A DNA stretch of 64,000 nucleotides from Tahibacter soli (GTDB lineage: Bacteria; Pseudomonadota; Gammaproteobacteria; Xanthomonadales; Rhodanobacteraceae), in NCBI RefSeq assembly GCF_025717065.2, contig NZ_JAOVZO020000018.1:1-64000 (forward strand), written 5' to 3'. This document shows, piece after piece, positions 26,501 through 35,343 of the stretch; position 1 is the stretch's first letter; each line of letters opens with the position of its first letter. The notes below the pieces were generated by a model. It was not told where the DNA came from and did no database searches. It saw only the letters and a program-made list of their open reading frames with translations. Position numbers and translations under genes: made by a program.

Positions 26501-28151
26501 CGACTACCACTTCACCTCGGTCAATCTCGCGTTCACGCGCACCACCGGCTATCGCGAGGACGAAGTGATCGGCCGCAACGCGGCGCTGCTCAATTCGCCG
26601 CAACACGTGCCGAAGGTGTACGAGCAGATGCGCGAATCGCTCGGCAACAGCGGCCACTGGCGCGGCGAGCTGTGGCAGAAGCGCAAGGACGGCGAGGAAT
26701 TCCTGTGCTGGCTCGAACTCGCCGAAGTGCGCGACGCGCAAGGCACGCGCACGCATTTCGTCGGCGTGATGAGCGACATCACCGATCGCAAGCGCGCCGA
26801 ACAGGAACTGCGCTACCTCGCCAACTACGACACGCTCACGGGCCTGCCGAACCGCACGATGCTCGGCGAACGGCTCGGCCACGCGATCATGCGCGCGCGG
26901 CGCAACGGCAGGCGCGTCGCGGTGCTGTTTCTCGATCTCGACCGCTTCAAGCACGTCAACGATTCGATGGGCCACGCCGCCGGCGACCGCATGCTCAAGG
27001 CCGCCGGCAGCCGCCTGCGCAGCCACGTGCGCGACACCGACACGGTCGCGCGGCTCGGCGGCGACGAGTTCACGGTCGTGCTCGAAGACATCCGCGACGG
27101 CGCCGAAGCCGAGCAGGTGGCGATGACGCTGCTCGCCGCGTTCGCCGAACCGCTCGCGCTCGATGCGGGCCAGGAAGTGGTGATCTCGCCGTCGATCGGC
27201 ATCAGCCTGTACCCGGACCACGCGCAGGTGCCGACCGACCTGCTCAAGTTCGCCGACACCGCGATGTACCAGGCCAAGGAACACGGCCGCAACACGTTCA
27301 AAGTATACACTTCCAACATGGACGCCGCGGCGCGCAAGCGCGCCACGATGGTCGGCGCGCTGCGCAAGGCGCTCGAGCGGCGCGAATTCCGGCTCGTGTT
27401 CCAGCCGAAGCTCTCGCTCGTCGACGCGCGCATCGGCGGCGTCGAGGCGCTCTTGCGCTGGCACAGCGAGGAACTCGGCGAAGTGCCGCCGAACGTGTTC
27501 ATTCCGCTGGCCGAGGAAGCGGGCCTGATCGGCGAGATCGGCGAACACGTGTTCGACCGCGCGTGCGCGACGCTCGCGCGCTGGCGCGAGGCCGGCGTCG
27601 ACGGCCTGACGATGGCCGTGAACGTCTCGGTGCTGCAGCTGTTGCGCGGCGAACTGACGCGCCGCCTGTGCGAGATCCTCGCCGAGCACGACATCGCGCC
27701 GGACCAGATCGAACTCGAAATCACTGAAAGCACGATCATGGACAACGCCGAGCGCTCGGTGCGCACGTTGAACGAATTGAAGGCGATCGGCGTATCGCTC
27801 GCGATCGACGATTTCGGCACCGGCTATTCGTCGCTCGCGTACTTGAAGCGCCTGCCGATCGACACGCTCAAGATCGACAAGGAATTCGTCGGCGACATCA
27901 CCGCCGATCCCGACGACGAGGCGATCACCGCGACGATCATCACGATGGCGCATTCGCTCGGACTCAACGTCGTCGCCGAAGGCGTCGAGACGGCCGAGCA
28001 GCTCGAATACCTGCGCGAGCAGGGCTGCGACGAGATCCAGGGCAACTGGCTGTCGCATCCGCTGTCGGCCGACCGCTGCCTCGATTTTCTCAAGTCGCGG
28101 CGCGCGGCGACGCCGGATGCGCACGGGGACACGATCCTGAGCGGCGTTTGA
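23538..28151 (+). CDS. Beta-propeller periplasmic receptor fused to PAS-PAS-GGDEF-EAL
   Basis: 1537 residues. After a signal peptide (~residues 12-34) come ~14 Reg_prop propeller blades (patterns such as GFVWIATQGGLHRYD and LWIGTNANGVVRLD), then a Y_Y_Y domain (~700-790) and one transmembrane helix (~803-825). The cytoplasmic part has two PAS domains (~845-1090), a GGDEF domain with intact RLGGDEF (~1174) and an EAL domain with GVEALLRW, ELEITES and DDFGTGYSSL. Both c-di-GMP synthesis and hydrolysis residues look intact, so the output could switch with ligand. The start ATG 23538 follows GGAGGGG. It sits between ygfB and zapA, which usually face each other directly. Confidence 0.92.
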   Translation: MNGAPQRNGRAAVWVWCRIAALALACLAPNIEAARRSHYFDNLGSEQGLAQNTVSALYQDRAGFVWIATQGGLHRYDGYRFRIYDHDPNRPDSLPDSFVTAISEDDAGHLWIGTNANGVVRLDSATGAVAHVKSDERAPRPSLRATSIVALRHEAGRGLWVGSREGIDLVDPATGRRTSVVRFEPEGLPLRPLRRFVDSGHGVLFAATSVGLFKIDRANATAQRLRAPELASTLSAFVTRDGTLYAGTADGLYRVDGDGTGARKLWPLAPSPTAVANVSDIAEDPAGRLWLAVRGAGVAIVDPHAGTSEWLHHQRDLPGSLPEEFTTTLMLDRSGLLWIGGETRGVATTKPGGGAFTWLVDLEPPRDRINKNVVSAIFGDGDAIWLGTEGDGLKRYDRTRDRYEDFGDPLARAFGAKAALADLRVYAIVPAGADRLWIGSSQGLVELDTKTRQATLVPVDGLTGPPSTAGEREVRALERAADGSLWIGTRTLGLLRWRPDRHETQRWRHDDADPAGLPHNMVLALREDREGRLWVGTLDGLAVVDANGRLRNLQGAGSHHDTLSGNLVRAIRQGADGTLWVGTHSGLNRLDALDAAGARFSRVLAGDGLPSSTIYGILEDRAGALWLSTNRGIARYDPATRAVRSFSPKDGLQAYEFNGGAAYAGADGELMFGGINGINLVRPEALARERSVTPVAITALGIGADLRDIVGSAPRTWQVPQAARLVRFEFAALDYASPERNRFAWKLDGFDEEWVDGGSRREVTYTNLDPGLYTFRVRASNAAGVWNDAGASLAFEVVPPWWAAGWMKFLYALIAALVVVAVLAERRAKRAEERRHQNEIREREDRLRLALWGSGDEFWDFDMRQGRLFRHGADQLLGTHAEETVSADDWRNIAVHPDDLPRVDRTLADHVAGVTDHFESEHRVINATGDWVWVLSRGKIVERDAEGQPLRICGTARDVTASRLAERERRIAAEVIRNMTEAVSVTDLDYHFTSVNLAFTRTTGYREDEVIGRNAALLNSPQHVPKVYEQMRESLGNSGHWRGELWQKRKDGEEFLCWLELAEVRDAQGTRTHFVGVMSDITDRKRAEQELRYLANYDTLTGLPNRTMLGERLGHAIMRARRNGRRVAVLFLDLDRFKHVNDSMGHAAGDRMLKAAGSRLRSHVRDTDTVARLGGDEFTVVLEDIRDGAEAEQVAMTLLAAFAEPLALDAGQEVVISPSIGISLYPDHAQVPTDLLKFADTAMYQAKEHGRNTFKVYTSNMDAAARKRATMVGALRKALERREFRLVFQPKLSLVDARIGGVEALLRWHSEELGEVPPNVFIPLAEEAGLIGEIGEHVFDRACATLARWREAGVDGLTMAVNVSVLQLLRGELTRRLCEILAEHDIAPDQIELEITESTIMDNAERSVRTLNELKAIGVSLAIDDFGTGYSSLAYLKRLPIDTLKIDKEFVGDITADPDDEAITATIITMAHSLGLNVVAEGVETAEQLEYLREQGCDEIQGNWLSHPLSADRCLDFLKSRRAATPDAHGDTILSGV

Positions 28152-28166
28152 TGTTGCAAATCCTTG

Positions 28167-28303
28167 CTCCCTCTCCTCCAAGCGAAGCTTGGGGAGAGGG
28201 CCGGGGAGAGGGAGCGGCGCGTCGCACTTCGTCGAGATCGAGGAAGTACATGGCGTCTGCCCCCTCTCCCAACCCTCTTCCCCAAAGCGTTTGGGGGAGA
28301 GGG
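28167..28303. repeat. REPIN-like doublet, family A copy 2
   Basis: Two inverted palindromes, 28169-28200 and ~28273-28303, with facing tails and a spacer that carries the same ATCTCGACGAAG core (on the minus strand) seen in the other copies. It lies 15 bases after the receptor stop codon and before the TIGR02449 promoter. Confidence 0.85.
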
Positions 28304-28336
28304 CTTTGGGCATCGCAAAACAAAACCCCGCTCCCG

Positions 28337-28364
28337 TTGCGGCGTCAATACCCTCTGCTATAGT
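28337..28364 (+). promoter_or_regulatory. Sigma-70 promoter of the TIGR02449-zapA genes, predicted leaderless
   Basis: TTGCGG (28337-28342), a 16-base spacer and TATAGT (28359-28364). Transcription should begin at about 28371, one base before the ATG at 28372, and no Shine-Dalgarno sequence is present. This predicts a leaderless message. Confidence 0.55.
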
Positions 28365-28371
28365 CCGGCTC

Positions 28372-28596
28372 ATGTCCGCGTCCGAATCCACGCTAGCCGA
28401 TCTGCGCGAGGTCAGCGCACGCATCGACCGACTGGTCGAGCTGTGTCAGCGCCTGTCCGAGGAAAACCGCAGCCTGCGCCAAAGCCAGGAACAGCTCGCG
28501 ACCGAGCGCGCGGTGCTCCTGTCCAAGAACGAGCAGGCGCGCATCCGCGTCGAAGCGATGATCGCGCGCCTGAAGTCGCTGGAACAGAACGCCTGA
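28372..28596 (+). CDS. TIGR02449 family small coiled-coil protein
   Basis: 74 residues, almost entirely a coiled coil (LREVSARIDRLVELCQRLSEEN ... EAMIARLKSLEQ in heptads), typical of the small protein encoded just upstream of zapA in many Gammaproteobacteria. It resembles ZapB in type and may have a role in cell division. The promoter leaves essentially no leader before the ATG. Confidence 0.85.
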   Translation: MSASESTLADLREVSARIDRLVELCQRLSEENRSLRQSQEQLATERAVLLSKNEQARIRVEAMIARLKSLEQNA

Positions 28597-28603
28597 GGCC
28601 TCG

Positions 28604-28900
28604 ATGTCCGAACCCGTATCGGTAAGCATCCTCGATCGCGAATTCCTGATCGTCTGCACGCCGGAAGAACGTCCCGGGCTGATCGCGGCCGCGGCCTATC
28701 TCGACGGCAAGATGCGCGAAGTGCGCAACGCGGTGCGCGCGCCGGGCCTCGATCGCATCGCCGTGCTCGCGGCGCTCAACATCACGCACGAGCTGATTGC
28801 GCTGCGCCAGCGCGACACGATCGAAGCCGATTCGGTGGCACAGCACGTGCGAGCGCTGAAAAACAAGCTTGAAGGCGTGCTCAGTGCGTCGGTAAAATAG
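28604..28900 (+). CDS. zapA: Cell division protein ZapA
   Basis: 98 residues. ZapA binds and bundles FtsZ at the division ring. The beta-rich N-terminus (VSVSILDREFLIVCTPEERPGL) and the C-terminal coiled coil (IAVLAALNITHELIAL ... ALKNKLEGVL) match the family. It is 8 bases behind the TIGR02449 gene, and its 3' end contains the promoter of the 6S RNA gene. Confidence 0.93.
   Translation: MSEPVSVSILDREFLIVCTPEERPGLIAAAAYLDGKMREVRNAVRAPGLDRIAVLAALNITHELIALRQRDTIEADSVAQHVRALKNKLEGVLSASVK
28869..28898 (+). promoter_or_regulatory. Promoter of the 6S RNA gene
   Basis: TTGAAG (28869-28874), an 18-base spacer and TAAAAT (28893-28898), lying inside the last codons of zapA. The expected start near 28905-28907 fits the 5' end of the 6S closing stem. 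Confidence 0.6.
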
Positions 28901-28906
28901 CCGCGT

Positions 28907-29090
28907 CGTTCTCTGCCGTGTACGACAGCGTGCCCAACATTTTGCCTTGTTCCTATCGACTACCCCGGGTTTGCAGTGCTGAGGTCGTTGTGCAAGTCCG
29001 CCATGAGCGGAAAGCCTGAGGTCTCGCGAGCTGTCCCACCTGTTAACGGGGTTCAAGGTCGTTCTGTGCGCATCGGCACGGCGGAGGACG
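28907..29090 (+). ncRNA. ssrS: 6S RNA
   Basis: About 180 nt between zapA and fau, the classical ssrS location. The ends pair as a long closing stem (28911-28920, CTCTGCCGTG, with 29077-29086, CACGGCGGAG, one G-U), and the middle can form the large internal bubble that mimics an open promoter for sigma-70 RNA polymerase. The GGGTTTGCAG and GGGGTTCAAGG segments resemble known 6S sequences. Exact ends are estimates. Confidence 0.88.
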
Positions 29091-29258
29091 TCTCTTTGAC
29101 GGGCCGTGGCAAGCGTCGAGGTTGAGTTCCTCCGTAAGCCACGTGTCTCCTACAACCCCTGCGTGTACTCGCTGCACGAGTACCCGTCGCCCCCTCGACT
29201 CAAGGGGGCTCCGACAGCAAGAACAACAGCCGCATCCTGCATCGCGGCCGGAGCGCGC

Positions 29259-29864
29259 ATGACCGACGTCCAAGCCGATCGCCACGCGCTGCGTGCGCGC
29301 ATCAAGGAACGCCGCCAGGCGCTGCCGGCCGCCGAGCGCATCGCCGCCGCGCAAGGCGTCGCGGCGCAGCTGGCGCAACTGCCCGAACTGACCGTCGACA
29401 CGCGCATCGGCGCCTATTTCGCCGTGAACGGCGAATTGAGCCTGCATCTCGTCGTCGCGCAGTGCTGGCGCCGCGGACAGGCCATGCACCTGCCGGTCGC
29501 CGGTTCGCGCCGGCGCCTCGACTACGCACCGTACACCGCGCAGACGGCCGTCGCGCCGAACCGCTTCGGCATCCCCGAACCGGAAGTCGACGCGGCCGCG
29601 CTCGTTGCGCCCGAATCGCTCGAACTCGTGCTGGTACCGCTCGTCGCGTTCAATCGCGGCGGTCACCGGCTCGGCTACGGCGGCGGCTTCTACGATACGA
29701 GCTTCGCGTTCCTGCGCGGACGCGAGCGTCCGGCGCTGCCGCTGCTCGTCGGCATCGGCTACGCGTTCCAGGAAGTCGCTACACTCGCGCCCGAATCCTG
29801 GGACGTGCGGCTCGACTTCGTCGCGACGGAACGGGAACTGATCGACTGTTCGGCAACGGAGTGA
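29259..29864 (+). CDS. fau: 5-formyltetrahydrofolate cyclo-ligase
   Basis: 201 residues; converts 5-formyl-THF to 5,10-methenyl-THF with ATP. Motifs: an N-terminal RARIKERRQALP region and the phosphate/substrate loop VPLVAFNRGGHRLGYGGGFYD. The ATG at 29259 has GGAG 5 bases upstream; a longer frame would run back into the 6S RNA tail and is rejected. fau is the standard gene after ssrS. Confidence 0.93.
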   Translation: MTDVQADRHALRARIKERRQALPAAERIAAAQGVAAQLAQLPELTVDTRIGAYFAVNGELSLHLVVAQCWRRGQAMHLPVAGSRRRLDYAPYTAQTAVAPNRFGIPEPEVDAAALVAPESLELVLVPLVAFNRGGHRLGYGGGFYDTSFAFLRGRERPALPLLVGIGYAFQEVATLAPESWDVRLDFVATERELIDCSATE

Positions 29865-29868
29865 ACCG

Positions 29869-30318
<450 letters not shown>

Positions 30319-30320
30319 AC

Positions 30321-30965
30321 ATGGATCGCGAAGAACAGAAGCGCCTGGCCGCCGTGCAGGCGATGCGCTACGTCGAGGAAGGCGGCATCGTCGGCGTCGG
30401 CACCGGATCGACCGTCGCGTATTTCATCGACGAACTCGGCAAGATCGCCGATCGCATCGAGGCGGCGGTGTCGAGTTCGGAACGTTCGAGCGAGCTTCTG
30501 CGCGCGCGCGGCATCCGCGTGGTGGACTTGAACGGCGCGGGCACGATCCCGGTGTACGTCGACGGCGCCGACGAATGCGATCCGCACAAGCGTCTGATCA
30601 AGGGCGGCGGCGCGGCGCTGACGCGCGAGAAGATCATCGCCGCGGCGTCGCAGAAGTTCGTCTGCATGATCGACCCGGCCAAGCGCGTGGACGTGCTCGG
30701 CAAGTTTCCGCTGCCGGTCGAGGTGATCCCGATGGCGCGCAGCTACGTCGCGCGGGAAATCGTCAAGCGCGGCGGCCAGCCGGTGTGGCGCGAAGGCGTG
30801 GTCACCGACAACGGCAACGTCGTGCTCGACGTGCACGGCATGCGCATCGTCGATCCGGTGGCGACCGAACGCGAGTTCAACCAGATCGTCGGCGTGGTCT
30901 GCGTGGGGCTGTTCGCGGCGCGGCCGGCGGACGTGGTGCTGATCGGGGATCAGGTGATGGCGTAA
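30321..30965 (+). CDS. rpiA: Ribose-5-phosphate isomerase A
   Basis: 214 residues; interconverts ribose 5-phosphate and ribulose 5-phosphate in the pentose phosphate pathway. The substrate-binding GVGTGSTV, catalytic DGADE and phosphate-binding [11 protein letters not shown] motifs are intact and length is as usual. It is the last gene of the fau-EVE-rpiA run. Confidence 0.95.
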   Translation: MDREEQKRLAAVQAMRYVEEGGIVGVGTGSTVAYFIDELGKIADRIEAAVSSSERSSELLRARGIRVVDLNGAGTIPVYVDGADECDPHKRLIKGGGAALTREKIIAAASQKFVCMIDPAKRVDVLGKFPLPVEVIPMARSYVAREIVKRGGQPVWREGVVTDNGNVVLDVHGMRIVDPVATEREFNQIVGVVCVGLFAARPADVVLIGDQVMA

Positions 30966-31000
30966 TGCCGAAGCGGCGCGAGTGCGTGCGTCGCTTTGCT

Positions 31001-31158
31001 CGTCATCCCAGCGAAAGCTGGACTGCGGAGGCAGGATGCCGGAGCGAACATTCGCGCAGCGAATGGCCCGAAGGGCGAGCCGTGGATGCGGCGAGTCATC
31101 CAGCCTTTGCTCTTCGTTCGACGCCAAAAGCTGGATTCCAGCTTTCGCTGGAATGACG
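31001..31158. repeat. REPIN-like doublet, family B copy 1
   Basis: Begins CGTCATCCCAGCGAAAGCTG (31001-31020) and ends with the inverted, slightly diverged counterpart (31131-31158, CAGCTTTCGCTGGAATGACG at its end). The interior also has short hairpins such as TTCGCGCAGCGAA. It fills the gap between rpiA and the convergent cNMP/rhodanese gene. A tighter copy is at 60242-60321. Confidence 0.8.
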
Positions 31159-31187
31159 ATCAAGGGCGGGCACGGCGAACGAAAGCC

Positions 31188-32237
31188 CTACCCCTTCTTG
31201 TCGATCTGCTTGATCATCCCCGAAATCCCGCCCTGCAGCGCGTAGGTTTCGAAGCCCATCTTCGCCATGATGAACGCCGCCGCCGCGCTGCGTTCGCCGG
31301 TGTTGCAGTAGATCACGTACTTGCGCGCGCGATCGAACTCGTTGACCGTTTCGCGCAAGGTATACAACGGCGTGTTGATCGCGCCCTTGATCGCGCGCTG
31401 CGCGAACTCCTCGGGCATCCGCACGTCGAGCACCACCGCGCCCTGCCGCGCGAAGATCGACGCCTTGCCCGGCGTCAGCCAGTCGACCGCCGGCGGCTTC
31501 ATCACTTCTTCGAACGCGCGCTTGGCCAGGCGCATCAGCTTGCCGTCCTTGATCATCGCGACGGTGGCGTTGCGCGTGGTGTTGGCCAGGAGCGCGTCCT
31601 CGCCGAAACTGTCGCCGCGCACGAGATACGCGACGACGGAATCGCCGGTCTCGAGGCTTTTCGACACCGACGCCGCGCCGTCCTTGATCACGTAGAAATA
31701 GTCCGCTTCCTCGCCTTCGCGCACGATCGTCTCGCCCGAGCGCACGTCCACCTGCTCGAAGCGCTGGAACATGCGCTCGATGCCCGCGGTCGGCAGCTTG
31801 TGCATCACGCGCGACTGCAGCAGGCGAAACACCCAGCGGTTCGCTTCGGGCGACGGATCGTAGTGGCGGAAATTCTCGGCGCGCGAGAGCTGATCCCAGC
31901 ACAGGATCTTTTCCATGTAGCGCCGCTCGATCTTCACGATCGTCGCGGTGATCGACATGACCGTCGCGGTGAACCGCCGCGGCTGCATGTCGCCGAGCGC
32001 ATAGCGGCCCTGCAGTGTCGACGCGTCGGTTTCCTTGATCTTGCCGTCGGGGTATTCGCCCTGCACGCGGCCGGCGAGCACGAAGATCGTGTGCTCGTCG
32101 GTGTCGCCGGCGCGGAACAGGACTTCGCCGCGCCCGTGCTCCTCGGTCGCCGCCTCGCGCGCGAGCTGTTCGAGATTTTCCGGCCGCAGGGAATCGAGCG
32201 GATACAGCTTCGCGAGGTCTTGCGTGTTGACGCTCAT
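31188..32237 (-). CDS. Tandem cyclic-nucleotide-binding domains fused to rhodanese
   Basis: 349 residues. Residues ~1-135 are a degenerate cNMP fold; ~140-250 a better one with GDSFGEDALLANTTRNATV, matching the phosphate-binding cassette (FGE-x-AL...R-x-A). Residues ~255-349 are a rhodanese domain whose loop CNTGERSA keeps the active Cys. No DNA-binding HTH is present, so this is not a Crp-type regulator. It may couple cAMP or c-di-GMP binding to sulfur transfer, which is inferred from domains. The start at 32237 is preceded by a G-run; longer starts overlap the valS promoter. Confidence 0.88.
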   Translation of the reverse strand: MSVNTQDLAKLYPLDSLRPENLEQLAREAATEEHGRGEVLFRAGDTDEHTIFVLAGRVQGEYPDGKIKETDASTLQGRYALGDMQPRRFTATVMSITATIVKIERRYMEKILCWDQLSRAENFRHYDPSPEANRWVFRLLQSRVMHKLPTAGIERMFQRFEQVDVRSGETIVREGEEADYFYVIKDGAASVSKSLETGDSVVAYLVRGDSFGEDALLANTTRNATVAMIKDGKLMRLAKRAFEEVMKPPAVDWLTPGKASIFARQGAVVLDVRMPEEFAQRAIKGAINTPLYTLRETVNEFDRARKYVIYCNTGERSAAAAFIMAKMGFETYALQGGISGMIKQIDKKG

Positions 32238-32317
32238 CGGTCCCCCCGGTCCTTCGTCGGTCCGGCGCAGTGTAGCCGGCCGTCCGGGCCGCGAAAACCG
32301 TGAAGTACGGCCCGGAT

Positions 32318-32347
32318 TTGGGCCGGGTCGGCCGTGCCCGCTACAAT
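32318..32347 (+). promoter_or_regulatory. Sigma-70 promoter of valS
   Basis: TTGGGC (32318-32323), an 18-base spacer and TACAAT (32342-32347) give a predicted start near 32354, about 50 bases before the valS ATG. Confidence 0.5.
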
Positions 32348-32404
32348 CGGGCCTTCCCTTCAGCAGCAAGCTCCGCCGCGATGCGCGACGGGCACAAGGT
32401 CACT

Positions 32405-35191
32405 ATGTCCATGGATAGCAGTTTCGAGCCCTCGACGATCGAATCGAAGTGGTACGCGCAATGGGAGGCCAACGGCTGGTTCAAGCCGTCCGGCCGCGGC
32501 GAGCCGTACTCGATCATGCTGCCGCCGCCGAACGTGACCGGCACGCTGCACATGGGCCACGCGTTCCAGCACACGATCATGGACACGCTGATCCGCTACC
32601 ACCGCATGCGCGGCTGCGACACGCTGTGGCAGCTCGGCACCGATCACGCCGGCATCGCGACCGAAATGGTCGTCACGCGCCTTCTGGCGACCGAAGGCAG
32701 CCCGGGCCGCAACGAGCTCGGCCGCGACGCGTTCATCGAGCGCGTGTGGCAGTGGAAGGGCCAGTCCGGCGACACGATCGAGCGCCAGATGCGCCGCATG
32801 GGCGTGTCCGGCGACTGGAGCCGCACGACGTTCACGATGGACGACGGCCCGTCCGAAGCCGTCGTCGAGACGTTCGTGCGCCTGTTCGAGCAAGGCCTCA
32901 TCTATCGCGGCATGAAGCTCGTGAACTGGGATCCGGTGCTGAAAACCGCGATCTCCGATCTCGAAGTGGTCAGCGAGGAAGAAGACGGCAAGCTGTGGTC
33001 GATCCGCTATCCGCTGACCGACGGCAGCGATTCGCTCGTCGTCGCCACGACGCGCCCGGAAACGATGCTCGGCGACGTCGCGGTCGCGGTGAATCCGGAA
33101 GACGAGCGCTATGCGCATCTCGTCGGCAAGACGCTGCGCCTGCCGCTGTCCGACCGCGACATTCCGATCATCGCCGACGCCTACGTCGAGCGCGAGTTCG
33201 GCACCGGCTGCGTCAAGATCACGCCGGCGCACGACTTCAACGACTACGCGATCGGCGAGCGCCACCGGCTGACGCCGATCAACATCTTCAACGACGACGC
33301 GACGATCAACGCGAACGCGCCGGCGCAGTACCGCGGCCTCGACCGCAAGGCCGCGCGCAAGACCGTGCTCGCCGATCTCGAGGCGGCGGGCCTGCTCGTC
33401 GAGGAAAAGAAGCACAAGCTGATGGTGCCGCGCGGCGACCGCACCGGCGAGATCATCGAGCCGTACCTGACGTGGCAGTGGTTCGTGAAGATGGACGGCC
33501 TCGCCGCGCGCGGCCTCGAACTCGTGGAAAGCGGGAAAGTGCGCTTCGTGCCCGAGAACTGGATCAACACGTATCGCCACTGGCTCGGCAACATCCAGGA
33601 CTGGTGCATCAGCCGCCAGCTCTGGTGGGGTCATCGCATTCCGGCGTGGTACGACGACGCGGGCAACACCTACGTCGCGCGCACCGAGGCCGACGCGCTC
33701 GCGCAGGCCGCCGCGAAGCACGGCGGCGCGGCGCCGGCGCTGCGGCGCGAAGCGGACGTGCTCGAAACGTGGTTCTCGTCCGCGCTGTGGTCGCACTCCA
33801 CGCTCGGCTGGCCGAACGAGGCCGCGATGGCCGAACGCGGCTTCGACCGCTATCTGCCGTCGTCGGTGCTCGTGACCGGCTTCGACATCATCTTCTTCTG
33901 GGTGGCCCGCATGATCATGATGACGGACCACTTCACCGGCAAGGTGCCGTTCAAGGACGTCTACATCACCGGCCTCGTACGCGACAAGGACGGCCAGAAG
34001 ATGTCGAAGTCGAAGGGCAACGTGCTCGATCCGATCGACCTCGTCGACGGCATCGGCCTCGAAGATCTCGTCGCCAAGCGCACGAGCGGCCTGATGAAGC
34101 CGCAGGACGCGCCGAAGATCGAGAAGGCCACGCGCAAGGACTACCCCGAGGGCATTCCGGCGTTCGGCGCCGACGCGCTGCGCTTCACGTTCGCCTCGCT
34201 CGCCACGCACGGCCGCGACATCAAGTTCGACCTCGACCGCTGCGGCGGCTACAAGAACTTCTGCAACAAGCTGTGGAACGCGGCGCGGTTCGTGCTGATG
34301 AACGTAGAATCGGGCGCCATTGCGCCGGCGGGCACCGCCGCGGCGACAGAGGCGGAAAAGTGGATTCTGAGCCGTCTGCACCATTGCCTGGCGCAAGTGG
34401 AAGCCGAATTCGCGGCGTACCGCTTCGATCTCGTGTCGCAGGCGCTGTACGAATTCACCTGGAACGAATTCTGCGACTGGTTCCTCGAACTCGCCAAGCC
34501 CGCGCTGAGCGGCGACGACGCGCAAGCCGCGGCATCCACGCGCCTGACGCTCCTGACCGTGCTCGAAACGCTGCTGCGGGCGCTGCATCCGCTGATTCCG
34601 TTCATCACCGAAGAGGTGTGGCAGAACGTCAAGGGCCGGCTCGGCATCGCCGCGCCGACGGTGTCGCTGCAGGCGTATCCGCGCGCGGCGGACATCGCGG
34701 TCGACGCCGCGGCCGAGGACGAAATCGAGTGGCTCAAGACGGTGGTGTCGCAGCTGCGACGCATCCGCAGCGAAATGAACCTGCAGCCGAAGCTGACGAT
34801 TCCGCTGGTCTACGCGGGCGGCAGCGCGAGCGACAAGGCGCGCGCGACGAAGTTCGCGGCGGCGATCGGGTTTCTGGCAAAGGTGGAATCGCAGCGCTGG
34901 CTCGATGCGGGTGAAGCAGAACCCGCCGCGTCGACGGCGATCGTCGGCGAGTTGAAGATTCTGATTCCGCTCGCGGGGCTGATCGACATCGGCGCCGAGA
35001 AGGCGCGCCTGGAAAAAGAGATCAAGCGCGTCGAAGGCGAGATCGGCAAATGCCACGCGAAGCTCGGCAACGAGAGCTTCGTCGCGAACGCGCCGGCGGC
35101 GGTGGTCGACGAGATGAAGCAGCGCCTGGCGGAGTTCACGACGACGCTGGCGGGGTTGCGGGAGCAGGCGGGCAAGCTCGGCGCGCTGTGA
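32405..35191 (+). CDS. valS: Valyl-tRNA synthetase
   Basis: 928-residue class I synthetase. HIGH motif as HMGH at residues 49-52 and KMSKS near residue 532 in [10 protein letters not shown]; the editing (CP1) domain and anticodon domain follow the usual order. The C-terminal coiled coil ([19 protein letters not shown] onward) is complete. I start at ATG 32405 (AAGG upstream); ATG 32411 is equally possible. Confidence 0.96.
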   Translation: MSMDSSFEPSTIESKWYAQWEANGWFKPSGRGEPYSIMLPPPNVTGTLHMGHAFQHTIMDTLIRYHRMRGCDTLWQLGTDHAGIATEMVVTRLLATEGSPGRNELGRDAFIERVWQWKGQSGDTIERQMRRMGVSGDWSRTTFTMDDGPSEAVVETFVRLFEQGLIYRGMKLVNWDPVLKTAISDLEVVSEEEDGKLWSIRYPLTDGSDSLVVATTRPETMLGDVAVAVNPEDERYAHLVGKTLRLPLSDRDIPIIADAYVEREFGTGCVKITPAHDFNDYAIGERHRLTPINIFNDDATINANAPAQYRGLDRKAARKTVLADLEAAGLLVEEKKHKLMVPRGDRTGEIIEPYLTWQWFVKMDGLAARGLELVESGKVRFVPENWINTYRHWLGNIQDWCISRQLWWGHRIPAWYDDAGNTYVARTEADALAQAAAKHGGAAPALRREADVLETWFSSALWSHSTLGWPNEAAMAERGFDRYLPSSVLVTGFDIIFFWVARMIMMTDHFTGKVPFKDVYITGLVRDKDGQKMSKSKGNVLDPIDLVDGIGLEDLVAKRTSGLMKPQDAPKIEKATRKDYPEGIPAFGADALRFTFASLATHGRDIKFDLDRCGGYKNFCNKLWNAARFVLMNVESGAIAPAGTAAATEAEKWILSRLHHCLAQVEAEFAAYRFDLVSQALYEFTWNEFCDWFLELAKPALSGDDAQAAASTRLTLLTVLETLLRALHPLIPFITEEVWQNVKGRLGIAAPTVSLQAYPRAADIAVDAAAEDEIEWLKTVVSQLRRIRSEMNLQPKLTIPLVYAGGSASDKARATKFAAAIGFLAKVESQRWLDAGEAEPAASTAIVGELKILIPLAGLIDIGAEKARLEKEIKRVEGEIGKCHAKLGNESFVANAPAAVVDEMKQRLAEFTTTLAGLREQAGKLGAL

Positions 35192-35197
35192 ACGACA

Positions 35198-35333
35198 CTC
35201 CCTCTCCCCCAACACCGTTGGGGGAGAGGGTCGGGGAGAGGGGGCGACGCCCGACTCTACGTCGATCTCGACGAAACGCGGATGCGCCCGCGCCCTCTGT
35301 GCGCTCTCCCCCAAGCAAGCTTGGGGGAGAGGG
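35198..35333. repeat. REPIN-like doublet, family A copy 3
   Basis: Palindromes at 35200-35230 (loop ACC) and 35304-35333 (arms CTCTCCCCCAAGC/GCTTGGGGGAGAG) face each other across a spacer with ATCTCGACGAAACG. It begins 7 bases after the valS stop and ends 10 bases before the stop codon of the convergent endonuclease, so it likely serves as a two-way 3' end. Confidence 0.85.
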
Positions 35334-35343
35334 TGCACGCACC

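Noticed and set aside
24795..28424. Very long open frame on the minus strand across the receptor gene
   Set aside because: It mirrors the coding frame of an unmistakable receptor. Its product is Arg/Ala-rich low-complexity sequence, as expected from antisense of GC-rich genes.
29106..29258. N-terminal extension of Fau
   Set aside because: It reads from the 3' flank of the 6S RNA and lacks a ribosome-binding site; ATG 29259 has one.
31188..32237. cNMP/rhodanese protein as a Crp-type transcription factor
   Set aside because: No helix-turn-helix follows the nucleotide-binding domains; the C-terminal domain is rhodanese.
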